The notes: generated by a model from the sequence alone, not told the origin. A stretch of DNA of 51,583 nucleotides from an uncultured Oscillospiraceae bacterium (GCA_910587285.1 CAJULM010000011.1:22826-74408), one strand, 5' to 3'; shown: positions 1 to 7,518, counted from the stretch's first letter. Translations and numbers: made by a program.

Positions 1-240
1 ACTTGTTACCGTGTTTCTTGCAGCAGTGCTTGCCGCAGTTGCCGCCTTCCTGGTTGTCGTACTTGTTACCGTGTTTCTTGCAGCAGTACTTGCCGCTGTT
101 ACCGCCTTCCTGGCCGCCGTACTTGTTACCGTGTTTCTTGCAGCAGTGCTTGCCGCAGTTGCCGCCTTCCTGGTTACCGTGCTTATTGCCGGTTTTCTTG
201 CAGTTGTACTAACCGTTGCTGTTGCCTTTTTAGCTAAAGC
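1..240 (-). repeat. Tandem 60-bp repeat, four units, truncated by window edge
   Basis: Four consecutive 60-bp units (1-60, 61-120, 121-180, 181-240). The first three are nearly identical; the fourth is diverged. The unit is a multiple of three, so each unit adds 20 residues in any frame. On the minus strand, comparing units by eye in the Ala/Thr/Lys frame, third-position changes are commonest and second-position changes rarest, as expected if that frame is coding. The array continues beyond position 1. Confidence 0.9.
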
Positions 241-308
241 GTTTGTAGTTGTTTTTTTGTCATCGTTGATGTTTTATACGTACTCCCATAAGCTCTCACG
301 ATTGACAT
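1..308 (-). CDS. Histone-H1-like Lys/Ala/Thr-rich repeat protein, partial, apparent -1 frameshift
   Basis: A good ribosome site (AGGAG at 319-323) precedes an ATG at 308. The zero frame runs only 24 codons (begins MSIVRAYGST) to a TAG at 234-236. It contains a run of seven A (minus strand, 258-252) phased as A-AAA-AAA, the layout of a classical -1 slippery heptamer. One step back, or one extra A, opens a frame to the window edge coding for a basic protein of 20-residue repeats (unit resembles TRKAATAASTAARNTVTS) with no acidic residue in the repeats. This composition is like bacterial H1-type DNA-binding tails. The shift could be real recoding, transcriptional slippage, phase variation or a homopolymer error. 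The C-terminus lies outside the window. Confidence 0.5.
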
Positions 309-480
309 TTTTACTTCACTCCTAAAGTTTTATTGATAAACCCTATATTCATATCGACAAATAATAATATAATATAACAAAAAATAATAATATCGTTTTG
401 ATAAAATAAAACTTTAGAAATCTGTTCGCAAAAGCGGCATGGGCGGCAAAGGTTTCTAATTAGAATTAGCAAAACAGTGT
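309..480 (-). promoter_or_regulatory. AT-rich leader with inverted repeat upstream of the H1-like gene
   Basis: This stretch is far more AT-rich than the rest of the window. It holds a perfect 12-bp inverted repeat: CTAAAGTTTTAT at 322-333 and its complement at 406-417. The inner arm touches the ribosome site of the H1-like gene, so a transcript starting upstream of 417 could pair the two arms. A 14-bp palindrome (CTAATT-AG-AATTAG, 456-469) lies further up. I could not place a convincing -35/-10 pair. Confidence 0.35.
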
Positions 481-521
481 AGTTATCTCCTGCTCATTTC
501 AGAAAGTGTCCATTCCAAATT

Positions 522-558
522 AAAATAGGGTCCCCAGCACTGCCGGGGACCCTATTTT
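522..558 (-). terminator. Strong intrinsic terminator of the rpmH-jag operon
   Basis: A 14-bp perfect stem (522-535 with 545-558) around a 9-nt loop, ending in TTTT on the minus strand, starts 10 bp past the jag stop. It ends the rpmH-rnpA-yidD-yidC-jag transcript. Confidence 0.9.
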
Positions 559-567
559 AAAAGCGAC

Positions 568-1383
568 TTATTGTTTTCCGGGGTCGTAGGCCACCACCGT
601 GCGCCGGTTGGGCTCGGTGCCGGTGGAGAAGGTGGACACACCGGGGTAGTCCTGCAAGGCGGTGTGGATCACGTGCCGCTCGTAGGCGTTCATGGGCTCC
701 AGGGTCATGTTCCGGCGGTACTTCACCACCTTGCCCGCCGTCTTGCGGGCCAGGCGGCTGAGGGACTCCTCCCGCCGGGCGCGGTAGCCCTCGGCGTCCA
801 CGTGGATGCGGACCCGGTGGCTGCGGCCGCGGTTCACCGCGTAGCCGGTGAGCTGCTGGATGGCGTCCAGGGTCTCCCCCCGGTGGCCGATGAGGGCGCC
901 CATGTTCTCCCCCTCCAGCACCACCTGATAGGCCTCCTTCTCCCGGGTGACCACGGGGGTGGCGTCCACGCCCATGTGCTGGAACAGCCCGGTCTGGAAC
1001 TGGATAATTGCGGCGGCCACGTCGTCATCCGCCGCAGCCTTGGGGGCGGACGGCTGGGGCTTTTCCGGGGCGGGCGCGGCCTTGGGCGCGCTCTGGGGTT
1101 TGGGCTGCGGCTGCGCCTTCGGAGCGGCGGGCGCCTCGGGCTTGGACGCGGGGACCTTTTTCTCCTCCGCTGCGGGAGGGGGCGCGGGGACGGGCTCCGG
1201 CTCGTCCGGGGCCTCGTAGGTGAGCTTTACCTTGGCGGGGACGGAGCCGATGCCCAAAAAGCCGGTCTTTCCCCGGTCCAGAATTTCCAGGGAAACATCG
1301 TCCCGGTCCAGCCCCAGCTGGGCCAGCCCCTTGGCGATGGCCTCGTCCTCGGTCTTGGCGGTGACTTCAATATGCTTCAACAT
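568..1383 (-). CDS. khpB: RNA-binding protein Jag/KhpB (Jag_N, KH and R3H domains)
   Basis: 271 aa. An N-terminal Jag_N domain (residues 1-55, with the ILDRGKTGFLGIG motif) is followed by a Pro/Ala-rich linker (about 60-125), a KH domain with the GxxG-type motif IGHRGETLDAIQ (about 165) and a C-terminal R3H domain around MNAYERHVIHTALQ. The family (Jag/KhpB/EloR) binds RNA with KhpA and affects cell elongation and division in Gram-positives. It is the last gene of the operon that also codes for YidC. The long linker is typical of high-GC clostridial members. Confidence 0.95.
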   Translation of the reverse strand: MLKHIEVTAKTEDEAIAKGLAQLGLDRDDVSLEILDRGKTGFLGIGSVPAKVKLTYEAPDEPEPVPAPPPAAEEKKVPASKPEAPAAPKAQPQPKPQSAPKAAPAPEKPQPSAPKAAADDDVAAAIIQFQTGLFQHMGVDATPVVTREKEAYQVVLEGENMGALIGHRGETLDAIQQLTGYAVNRGRSHRVRIHVDAEGYRARREESLSRLARKTAGKVVKYRRNMTLEPMNAYERHVIHTALQDYPGVSTFSTGTEPNRRTVVAYDPGKQ

Positions 1384-1429
1384 AGGAAACGCACTCCTTT
1401 GTCAAATGTTTGTTGGCAGGCGGGAGACT

Positions 1430-2749
1430 TTATTGCTCCTCGTCCTCGGCGTAGGCCTCCTCATAGCCCTCCCCGTCCTCGCCGCTGTCGGCAGGGAGAT
1501 CGGCGGGCGCGGCCTTCTGGGCGGCCTCAGCTTGGGCGGCCAGCTCAGGATTGGTCTGGGTCAGGATCTCCTTCTCCTCCTCGGTGAGCTCCTGGGGCTC
1601 CTCCTCCACGCTCTTGGCGGGGCCGTTGGGATCATGGTAGGGGGTAACGGGGCAGCGATTGGGGTCATAGGCGCGGCCGCGGGCGTAGGCGCGCAGGCCC
1701 TCCCGGCTGGCGGACAGGTCCACGCCCTTGTGCTTGGACTGGGGCTGCACCTTCTTGTTGCCCTTGCCGGCGGCGATGGCGGCGGCCTTCTTCTCCGCGG
1801 ACTTGCGGCGGCGCTCCTTCTCGGCTTCCTTGGCCTTCTTCTGCTGCTCCTCCATCTCACGCTGGGCGGCCTCGTAGTCCTTGCGCAGCATCTTGCCGCA
1901 GATGACCTCCTGCACCATCATCAGCAGGGAGTTGGCAATCCAGTACACACACAGGCCGGCGGGCATGGCAAAGCCGATCCACAGGGAGATGAGCGGACCC
2001 ATGAGGAGCATGGAAAAGTTCATCTTCATCTGCTGGTCCTTGTTCATCTGATTGGTCTTCTGGGACACAATCATGGACAAAAGGGACAGGCCGGCGGAGA
2101 TCAGCGGCAGCAGGAACAGCCCCACGCTGTTCCAGGTGACGCCGCCCTCCCAGAACTTGAGCTGGGGAACCTGGGAGAGATCGATGCCGAAGAAGTTGAA
2201 GTTGATGACGAACATACTGGCGGCGGACACGCCGGTGGCGGCGGCCGCGGACTTGGCGGCCTCCAGGTTGCCGGCGTTCATCATGGAGCCCAGCATCAGC
2301 TCGTTGTAGCCGCCGATGACGAACTCGCTGCCCTGGACGCTGGTCCAGTTCAGGGCGTTGGCCACGGCCTTCACCGCGTCCTCGGTGAGCCACATCATGT
2401 ACTTCAGCGGGCGGCGGATGATGGCGTACAGAGGGTACAGCACGGCGATGGGAATCAGCTGCCAGCCGCAGCCGCCCATGGGGTTCACGTTGTTCTCGGC
2501 GTAGAACTTCTGGAGCTCCTGGTTATAGCGCTCCTTATCGTTGCCGCAGCGCTTTTGAATCTCCTGAATCTGGCCGTTGAGCACGGTCTGCTTGATCATG
2601 CTCTTTTTGGCCTTCAGTTGGGCGGGGAACAGCACGATCTTAACGACGATGGTGAACAGGAACAGGGCGATGCCATAGCTGTTGAATACCTCGCAGAACA
2701 GCTTCAGCAGCCAACTGAAGGGCGTCATGAGAATTTGCCAAATATCCAT
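1430..2749 (-). CDS. yidC: Membrane protein insertase YidC/Oxa1
   Basis: 439 aa. It inserts and folds inner-membrane proteins, alone or with SecYEG. The hydrophobic core has five membrane segments: one near residues 22-42, then a charged loop with LKAKKSMIKQ, a segment near 95-115, and three more between about 185 and 300. No lipoprotein signal is seen. The tail from about 300 is highly charged: first Lys-rich, then Glu/Asp-rich. This is longer than in Bacillus SpoIIIJ but usual for clostridia. The ATG at 2749 has a good AGGAGG. It lies 10 bp after yidD and 46 bp before jag. Confidence 0.96.
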   Translation of the reverse strand: MDIWQILMTPFSWLLKLFCEVFNSYGIALFLFTIVVKIVLFPAQLKAKKSMIKQTVLNGQIQEIQKRCGNDKERYNQELQKFYAENNVNPMGGCGWQLIPIAVLYPLYAIIRRPLKYMMWLTEDAVKAVANALNWTSVQGSEFVIGGYNELMLGSMMNAGNLEAAKSAAAATGVSAASMFVINFNFFGIDLSQVPQLKFWEGGVTWNSVGLFLLPLISAGLSLLSMIVSQKTNQMNKDQQMKMNFSMLLMGPLISLWIGFAMPAGLCVYWIANSLLMMVQEVICGKMLRKDYEAAQREMEEQQKKAKEAEKERRRKSAEKKAAAIAAGKGNKKVQPQSKHKGVDLSASREGLRAYARGRAYDPNRCPVTPYHDPNGPAKSVEEEPQELTEEEKEILTQTNPELAAQAEAAQKAAPADLPADSGEDGEGYEEAYAEDEEQ

Positions 2750-2759
2750 GTTTGGCCTC

Positions 2760-2999
2760 CTACTGTTTTCGGATTTTTTTGGGGGGCACGGGGTCGTAAA
2801 TGAAGTTTTTGTCCCGGTGGAAGGGATGGCAGCGCAGAATCCGCCACACCGCCAGCGCGCCGCCCTTGAGCGCGCCGTGGACCTCCACCGCCTCCAGGGC
2901 GTAGGCCGAACAGGTGGGGAGAAAGCGGCAAGAGGGCGGGGTGTTGGGGGAGATTTCGCTGCGGTACCAGCGGATCAGCCAGAGCAGCAGGCGCTTCAT
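2760..2999 (-). CDS. yidD: Membrane protein insertion efficiency factor YidD
   Basis: 79 aa, the usual size. It has the family signature: an amphipathic N-terminus (MKRLLLWLIRWYR), then SCRFLPTCSAYALEAVE with the conserved Cys pair, and RILRCHPFHRDKNFIYDPVP. YidD sits at the membrane and helps YidC-dependent insertion. Its ATG overlaps the rnpA stop by 4 bp (2996-2999), so translation is probably coupled. Confidence 0.95.
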   Translation of the reverse strand: MKRLLLWLIRWYRSEISPNTPPSCRFLPTCSAYALEAVEVHGALKGGALAVWRILRCHPFHRDKNFIYDPVPPKKIRKQ

Positions 3000-3346
3000 G
3001 GGGTTCCTTCCTTTTTCAAAAGGCCAAGCTTGTCCGCCAGGTGGAGAAAGGATTTCTCTAATTGGTGGTAATCGCTCTGGGCGGCCCGGACGCGGGCCAC
3101 CACCACCACGTCCCAGCCGGCGGAGAGCTTGTCCTCATTCAAGCGGTAAAGCTCCCGCAGGCGGCGGCGGATGCGGTTGCGCACCACCGCGCAGCCCACC
3201 TTGGTGGACACGGTGAGGCCCAGCCGGCTGCCCCTTCGCCCGTTGCGGCGGATGTAGAGGGCTAAGCGGCTGTCTGCGGCGGATTTGCCCCGGGTGTAGG
3301 CCCGGCGGAACAGGTGATTTTCCTTGAGGGACGTGGTTTTCTTCAT
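2996..3346 (-). CDS. rnpA: Ribonuclease P protein component
   Basis: 116 aa. It is the protein subunit of RNase P, which trims tRNA 5' leaders. The RNP motif is visible (RLGLTVSTKVGCAVVRNRIRRRLRELYR), along with the N-terminal aromatic region LKENHLFRRAYTRGKS. AGGAGGT precedes the ATG at 3346. It lies between rpmH and yidD, the standard Firmicute order. Confidence 0.96.
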   Translation of the reverse strand: MKKTTSLKENHLFRRAYTRGKSAADSRLALYIRRNGRRGSRLGLTVSTKVGCAVVRNRIRRRLRELYRLNEDKLSAGWDVVVVARVRAAQSDYHQLEKSFLHLADKLGLLKKEGTP

Positions 3347-3438
3347 GTGGACCTCCTGTGGGATAATCCAAAATACAAAGGGGGCGAGGGAAAACTCCCA
3401 CGCCCCGAGTCGTATGAATTATCCCGATGTGTGCGCCA

Positions 3439-3573
3439 TCAGTGGCTCAGGCGGGCGCGGCCCTTCGCGCGGCGGCGGGCCAGGACCTTCCGGCCGTTGG
3501 CGGTGGCCATGCGCTTGCGGAAGCCGTGGACCTTGGAACGCTGGCGCTTCTTGGGCTGATAGGTACGAACCAT
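3439..3573 (-). CDS. rpmH: Large ribosomal subunit protein bL34
   Basis: 44 aa, exactly the family length. The translation begins MVRTYQPKKRQRSKVHGF and ends RAKGRARLSH, with the standard FRKRMATANGRKVLARRR core. AGGAGGTG lies 7 nt before the ATG. It is the first gene of the rpmH-rnpA-yidD-yidC-jag operon, driven by the consensus promoter at 3680-3708. Confidence 0.97.
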   Translation of the reverse strand: MVRTYQPKKRQRSKVHGFRKRMATANGRKVLARRRAKGRARLSH

Positions 3574-3679
3574 GCGGGAACACCTCCTGTATCATGTTGG
3601 CGCGCGCCGGGGCGCGGCCCTCCACAACGCCCTACAGGGCGCGGTTGGCAAAGCATACGCAGATAATTGCATAACAAAG

Positions 3680-3708
3680 ATTATAACGTGCTTTTTCGGC
3701 TGTGTCAA
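3680..3708 (-). promoter_or_regulatory. Consensus sigma-A promoter of the rpmH operon
   Basis: On the minus strand TTGACA (3708-3703), a 17-bp spacer and TATAAT (3685-3680): both hexamers are perfect. It starts about 105 bp upstream of rpmH and points away from the rplU promoter. Confidence 0.9.
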
Positions 3709-3740
3709 CATAATTTTTCAAAAAAGTCAAGGGAAAGGCC

Positions 3741-3769
3741 TTGACATTCCAAAACTCCGCTGATATACT
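3741..3769 (+). promoter_or_regulatory. Sigma-A promoter of the rplU-prp-rpmA operon
   Basis: TTGACA (3741-3746), a 17-bp spacer, and TATACT (3764-3769). The transcript would have a leader of about 265 nt before rplU, most of it made of dispersed repeat A. I do not recognise a known L21 leader fold. Confidence 0.85.
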
Positions 3770-3796
3770 ACTAAGGCCGCATTGAATGGGTATAAG

Positions 3797-3984
3797 AAGC
3801 GCGGAGAAGCGACCGAACGTCTTGACCGCTTCGCAGCGTGACAACGGAGAAGCGCGAAGCCGTCGTGAGCAGCGCGGATGGAGCGGAGCGAAGGAAAAAG
3901 CCCAAGGCCCACGCAGTGGGACTGGGTTTTGCCTGAGTCGCAGCGAAGCCGCGCGTCGCGAACAGGCGCAGCGTGACAACAAGT
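3797..3984 (+). repeat. Dispersed repeat family A, copy 1, in the rplU leader
   Basis: This GC-rich stretch shares long blocks with positions 15609-15798 (minus) and 29945-30072 (plus). Shared blocks include GCCGTCGTGAGCAGCGCGGA (3859-3878) and CGCGTCGCGAACAGGCG (3952-3968). Its 5' part (about 3810-3844) is also shared with 5228-5262. Reading frames within it code for the same low-information peptides on both strands in every copy, so it is treated as non-coding. Confidence 0.8.
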
Positions 3985-4042
3985 GGGGATCATCCCCCGC
4001 CCCCGACAGCGAGCCCGTAATAAAGGAAAGGCAGGTGCAGCT

Positions 4043-4354
4043 ATGCACGCAATCATTGTGACCGGCGGCAAACAGTATAAGGTGGCCGAGGGCGACACCC
4101 TCTACATCGAAAAGCTGGATGTGGAAGCCGGCGAATCCGTCACTTTCGACAAGGTTCTGGCCGTTTTAGACGGCGACAAGGCCAAGTTTGGCGCCCCGAC
4201 CGTGGACGGCGCCTCCGTCACCGCCAACGTGGTGAAGAACGGCAAGGGCAAGAAGGTGCTGGTGTTCAAGTACAAGCCCAAGAAGAACTACCGCCGCCGT
4301 CAGGGTCATCGTCAGCCCTACACCAAGGTGGAGATCACCAAGGTCAGCGGCTGA
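4043..4354 (+). CDS. rplU: Large ribosomal subunit protein bL21
   Basis: 103 aa, the family length. The N-terminus MHAIIVTGGKQYKVAEGD and the C-terminal KKNYRRRQGHRQPYTKVEI are characteristic. The ATG at 4043 is preceded by AAAGGAAAGG at a distance; upstream in-frame codons lie in the repeat and give no L21-like sequence. First gene of the conserved rplU-prp-rpmA cluster; prp follows after 13 bp. Confidence 0.96.
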   Translation: MHAIIVTGGKQYKVAEGDTLYIEKLDVEAGESVTFDKVLAVLDGDKAKFGAPTVDGASVTANVVKNGKGKKVLVFKYKPKKNYRRRQGHRQPYTKVEITKVSG

Positions 4355-4367
4355 GGGGATTAACAGT

Positions 4368-4715
4368 ATGACCACCGTAACCTTCCACAGCGGGTCCGGC
4401 CGCTTAGACGGCTTCGTGGTGGAGGGCCACAGCGGGTACGCCGAGGCGGGCAGCGACATCGTGTGTGCCGCCATCTCCGCCGCCGTGGGGCTCACCGAGT
4501 GCACCATCAATGAGGTGATGGGCCTGGGCGCTCCGGTAAAGGCCAAGGAGGAAAGCGCCCGCATCTCCCTCAAGCTCCCCCCAAAGCTCAACGAGGCCAG
4601 CGACAATCTCTGTCAGGCCCTGCTCACGGGGCTGCTGGTGTACTTGCAGGCCATGGGGGAGGAATACCCGGATAATCTCATCGTTCTGCTGCAGGATGAT
4701 GACGACGAGGATTAA
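4368..4715 (+). CDS. prp: Ribosomal-processing cysteine protease Prp
   Basis: 115 aa. Prp (YsxB family) removes the N-terminal extension of bL27 in Firmicutes and relatives. The catalytic dyad is visible: His21 in VEGHSGYA and Cys33 in SDIVCAAIS. The tail is acidic (DDDDED). It lies between rplU and rpmA, and its predicted substrate is the next gene, whose product carries the cleavable extension. Confidence 0.94.
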   Translation: MTTVTFHSGSGRLDGFVVEGHSGYAEAGSDIVCAAISAAVGLTECTINEVMGLGAPVKAKEESARISLKLPPKLNEASDNLCQALLTGLLVYLQAMGEEYPDNLIVLLQDDDDED

Positions 4716-4742
4716 CCTTTAACAGAAAGGACGGAAACGACT

Positions 4743-5027
4743 ATGCTGAAGCTCAATATCCAGTTTTTCGCCCATAAAAAGGGCGGCGGCTCCACCAAAA
4801 ACGGCCGCGACTCCAACGCCAAGCGCCTGGGCGTGAAGCGGGGCGACGGGCAGTTCGTGCTGGCCGGCAACATTCTGGTGCGCCAGCGCGGCACCCACAT
4901 CCACCCCGGCGTCAACGTGGGCAAGGGCAGCGACGACACCCTGTTCGCCCTGAAGGACGGCAAGGTGAAGTTCGAGCGCCTGGGCAAGGACCGCAAGCAG
5001 GTCTCCATCGTGGAGATCGCCCAGTAA
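4743..5027 (+). CDS. rpmA: Large ribosomal subunit protein bL27 with Prp-cleavable N-terminus
   Basis: 94 aa. The protein begins MLKLNIQFF and continues AHKKGGGSTKNGRDSNAKR. The first nine residues match the extension that Prp removes in Firmicutes, exposing the AHKKGGG end that reaches the peptidyl-transferase centre. It is followed by a strong terminator, so obgE is not simply co-transcribed as in Bacillus. Confidence 0.96.
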   Translation: MLKLNIQFFAHKKGGGSTKNGRDSNAKRLGVKRGDGQFVLAGNILVRQRGTHIHPGVNVGKGSDDTLFALKDGKVKFERLGKDRKQVSIVEIAQ

Positions 5028-5038
5028 GTTTTGACGCA

Positions 5039-5075
5039 GAAGGCCGCGGACGGTTCCCCGTTCGCGGCCTTTTTG
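5039..5075 (+). terminator. Terminator after rpmA
   Basis: GC-rich stem (AGGCCGCG at 5041-5048 pairing with CGCGGCCT at 5063-5070, extended by an inner CG pair) followed by a run of five T. It lies 11 bp past the rpmA stop. Confidence 0.9.
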
Positions 5076-5077
5076 TT

Positions 5078-5262
5078 AGAAGGGCGGAGAGCAGGTCAGC
5101 GAGGGGCGGTGCCTGCCAGTGGCAGGTGTCCACCGCACGACCGAGCCGAAGGCGAGACCTTGGACCGGAGTGAGGGCGAGCGCAGGGCCGCAGCGCGGCC
5201 CGGAGACCAGCCCGAATCGGAAGGAAAGCGACCGAGCGTCCTGACCTGCTCGCAGCCTGACA
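5078..5262 (+). repeat. Dispersed repeat family A, diverged copy 2
   Basis: A gene-free stretch between rpmA and the next start codon. Its 3' end (5228-5262) nearly repeats 3810-3844: GCGACCGAGCGTC and a CTCGCAGC-TGACAA block. The 5' part has a small hairpin, GCCTGCCA-GTGGCAGG (5110-5126). No credible frame runs through it. Confidence 0.6.
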
Positions 5263-5279
5263 AGAAGGAGGAGCATAAC

Positions 5280-5777
5280 ATGGACGCGTTTCTGGAGGCC
5301 CTGACCGCGGGAGAAAACAAAATCCCCCCGGAGTTCGACTGGTTCGCCCCCCTGCTGGGAGACTGGGACTTCACCTACAACGACGGCCTGGGCGGGGGCC
5401 GCACCGTTCAGGGGGAGTGGCTGTTCCGCCGCGCCCTCAACGGGGCGGGGATTGAGGACTTGTTCATCTGCACCTCCCGGGCCACGAGGGCGGACAACCC
5501 CCAGCCCGACGGGGAGTACGGCGCGGCCATCCGGATGTTCAACGCCAAAGAGGGCCGCTACGACATGGCCTACTGCTGTGAGGGCCATGTGCGCCTGCTC
5601 ACCTTCGTGAAGGAGGGGGACAGGCTGGTGGGCACGCCGGTTGATAACCCCGCCGGAAAATGGGTATTCTCTGAGATAGGGGAGGACACGTTCCACTGGC
5701 AGAACTTTACCGTGCTGGAGGACGGCGCATGGCGGGTGAACAGCGACGTGTACGCCCGGCGCAGGGGGAACGCCTGA
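5280..5777 (+). CDS. Uncharacterised DUF1579-like protein
   Basis: 165 aa. AAGGAGGAG lies 8 nt before the ATG at 5280. The pattern FDWFAPLLGDWDFTYND near residues 19-35, followed by alternating strands (VQGEWLFRRALNG, GAAIRMFNAKEGRYDMAYC), resembles DUF1579-type lipocalin-like proteins. There is no signal peptide or membrane segment, so it should be cytoplasmic. Function is unknown. Its stop overlaps the next ATG (TGATG at 5775-5779), so the two genes form a small operon lodged between rpmA and obgE. Confidence 0.75.
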   Translation: MDAFLEALTAGENKIPPEFDWFAPLLGDWDFTYNDGLGGGRTVQGEWLFRRALNGAGIEDLFICTSRATRADNPQPDGEYGAAIRMFNAKEGRYDMAYCCEGHVRLLTFVKEGDRLVGTPVDNPAGKWVFSEIGEDTFHWQNFTVLEDGAWRVNSDVYARRRGNA

Positions 5778-6220
5778 TGGGGTTCCCGTTTCAAGACCGC
5801 TTCAATCAAATTGACGGCGGGGATATCACGCTGAGCATCCGGGAAAAAGCGGAGGGTGGCAGGGTCACGCTCCCCTACTACTATTACAACATTCTGGCGC
5901 ATGGCATCCTGGTGGGGAAAATCAGCATCCGCATCGGAGACAATTTCCACACCTACTATAACGGCCACGTGGGCTATGAGATAGACCCGGAATTCCAGGG
6001 GCACGGCTATGCCCGTCGGGCCTGCGAATTGGTGCTGGACGTGGCCCGGTTTCACGGGATGACTCGGCTCTATCTCACCTGCGGGGAGGACAACGCCCCT
6101 TCCTGGCGCACCATAGAACGGCTGGGGGGAAACCTGCTGGAGATCTGCGAGATGCCCAGGGAATACTTCGCCTGGTACGAGGGCATCCCCCGGCACCGCA
6201 TCTATCAACTGGATTTGTAA
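5777..6220 (+). CDS. GNAT-family N-acetyltransferase
   Basis: 147 aa. The acetyl-CoA loop is visible as VGYEIDPEFQGHGYARRACELVLDVAR (motif A, Q/GxGxA form), followed by LYLTCGEDNAPSWRTIERLGG (motif B). The family moves an acetyl group from acetyl-CoA to an amine; the substrate cannot be told. The ATG at 5777 is chosen because it overlaps the previous stop; an in-frame ATG at 5729 would run 48 bp into the upstream gene. obgE starts 11 bp downstream. Confidence 0.9.
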   Translation: MGFPFQDRFNQIDGGDITLSIREKAEGGRVTLPYYYYNILAHGILVGKISIRIGDNFHTYYNGHVGYEIDPEFQGHGYARRACELVLDVARFHGMTRLYLTCGEDNAPSWRTIERLGGNLLEICEMPREYFAWYEGIPRHRIYQLDL

Positions 6221-6231
6221 AGGAGGCCCAT

Positions 6232-7518
6232 ATGGCCAACAATCAATTTATCGACACCGCCCGCATCACCGTCCGGGCGGGCACCGGCGGCGGCGGCGCG
6301 GTGGCCTTCCACCGGGAGAAATACGTGGCCGCCGGCGGCCCCGACGGCGGAGACGGAGGGCGCGGCGGGGACATCATCCTGCGGGTGGACCCCCATATGT
6401 CCACCCTGATGGATTTCCGCTACAAGCGCAAATACGTGGCCGAGGACGGCAAGGACGGCCAGGGCAAGCGCTGCTCCGGCAAGGACGGCGGCGACCTGGT
6501 GATCCGGGTGCCCAAGGGGACGGTGGTTCGGGACCTGGAGACAAGGGAGATCATCTGCGATATGTCCGGCGAGGAGGACTTCGTGCTGGCTCGGGGCGGC
6601 AACGGCGGCTGGGGCAACCAGCACTTTGCCACCCCCACCCGGCAGGTGCCCCGGTTCGCCAAGGCGGGTCTGCCCGGGCAGTACCGGGAGGTGCTGCTGG
6701 AGCTGAAGCTGCTGGCCGACGTGGGGCTGGTGGGCTTTCCCAACGTGGGCAAGTCCACCCTTCTGAGCGTGGTGACCCGGGCCCAGCCCAAAATTGCCAA
6801 CTATCACTTCACCACCCTCTCCCCCAACCTGGGGGTGGTGCCCATGGAGGAGGGGCAGTCCTTTGTGCTGGCCGACATCCCCGGCATCATCGAGGGCGCG
6901 GCGGACGGCGCGGGGCTGGGCCATGACTTCCTGCGCCACGTGGACCGCTGCCGCCTGCTCATTCACGTGGTGGACGTGTCCGGCAGCGAGGGCCGGGACC
7001 CGGTGGCCGATTTCGACGCCATCTGCCAGGAGCTTCAGCGCTGGTCCCCGGAGCTGGCCGCCCGGCGGATGCTGGTGGCGGCCAACAAGGTGGACATCAT
7101 GGAGGACCCAGAACTGCTGCAAAAGCTTCGCGCCCATGTGGAGGCCAAGGGCTGCCCCCTGTTTGAGCTGTCCGCCGCCACCCACCAGGGGACCCGTGAG
7201 CTGATGTACGCCGCCGCCCGTGAGCTGTCCGACCTGCCCCCGGTGATTGTATTTGAGCCCACCTATGTGGAGCGCCCCCCCGAGGTGGACACGTCCGAGG
7301 CGTTGGAAATCCAGCGGGACGAGGACGGCACCTGGCTGGTGGACGGGCCGTGGCTGCGCCAGCTCATGGCCAACGTGAACTTCGGCGACTACGAGAGCCG
7401 GAACTGGTTCGAGCGCCGTCTGCGGGACGCAGGGGTGTATCAGCAGCTGGAGGACATGGGCATTGAGGACGGGGACGTGATCTGTCTCTATAATCTGGAG
7501 TTTGAGTATCAAAGATAA
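6232..7518 (+). CDS. obgE: GTPase Obg/CgtA
   Basis: 428 aa. It has all three domains: the Gly-rich Obg fold (1-158, with GGGGAVAFHREKYV and GGDGGRGGDII), the G domain (G1 GFPNVGKST, switch I TTLSPN, G3 DIPGIIEGA, G4 ANKVD, G5 SAAT) and the C-terminal OCT domain (about 350-428, with WLRQLMANVNFGDYES). Obg works in 50S assembly and the stringent response. AAAGGAGG precedes the ATG. A strong terminator follows. Confidence 0.97.
   Translation: MANNQFIDTARITVRAGTGGGGAVAFHREKYVAAGGPDGGDGGRGGDIILRVDPHMSTLMDFRYKRKYVAEDGKDGQGKRCSGKDGGDLVIRVPKGTVVRDLETREIICDMSGEEDFVLARGGNGGWGNQHFATPTRQVPRFAKAGLPGQYREVLLELKLLADVGLVGFPNVGKSTLLSVVTRAQPKIANYHFTTLSPNLGVVPMEEGQSFVLADIPGIIEGAADGAGLGHDFLRHVDRCRLLIHVVDVSGSEGRDPVADFDAICQELQRWSPELAARRMLVAANKVDIMEDPELLQKLRAHVEAKGCPLFELSAATHQGTRELMYAAARELSDLPPVIVFEPTYVERPPEVDTSEALEIQRDEDGTWLVDGPWLRQLMANVNFGDYESRNWFERRLRDAGVYQQLEDMGIEDGDVICLYNLEFEYQR

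Noticed and set aside
1..240. Cys/Gly/Lys-rich repeat peptide in another minus-strand frame (unit like NQEGGNCGKHCCKKHGN), and a hydrophobic plus-strand frame
   Set aside because: The Cys frame carries stops in the fourth unit and has no start or ribosome site. The plus frame has no ribosome site. Substitution positions among units favour the Ala/Thr/Lys frame.
1..240. CRISPR array
   Set aside because: The 60-bp units are contiguous, with no spacers, and no cas genes are present.
3574..3780. Replication origin beside rpmH
   Set aside because: No cluster of DnaA-box-like 9-mers and no dnaA; the stretch is explained by two back-to-back promoters.
3632..4098. Minus-strand reading frames across repeat A (and similar ones at 15600-15800 and 29950-30175)
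   Set aside because: The same low-information peptides recur wherever the repeat occurs, with no ribosome site; they are by-products of the repeat.
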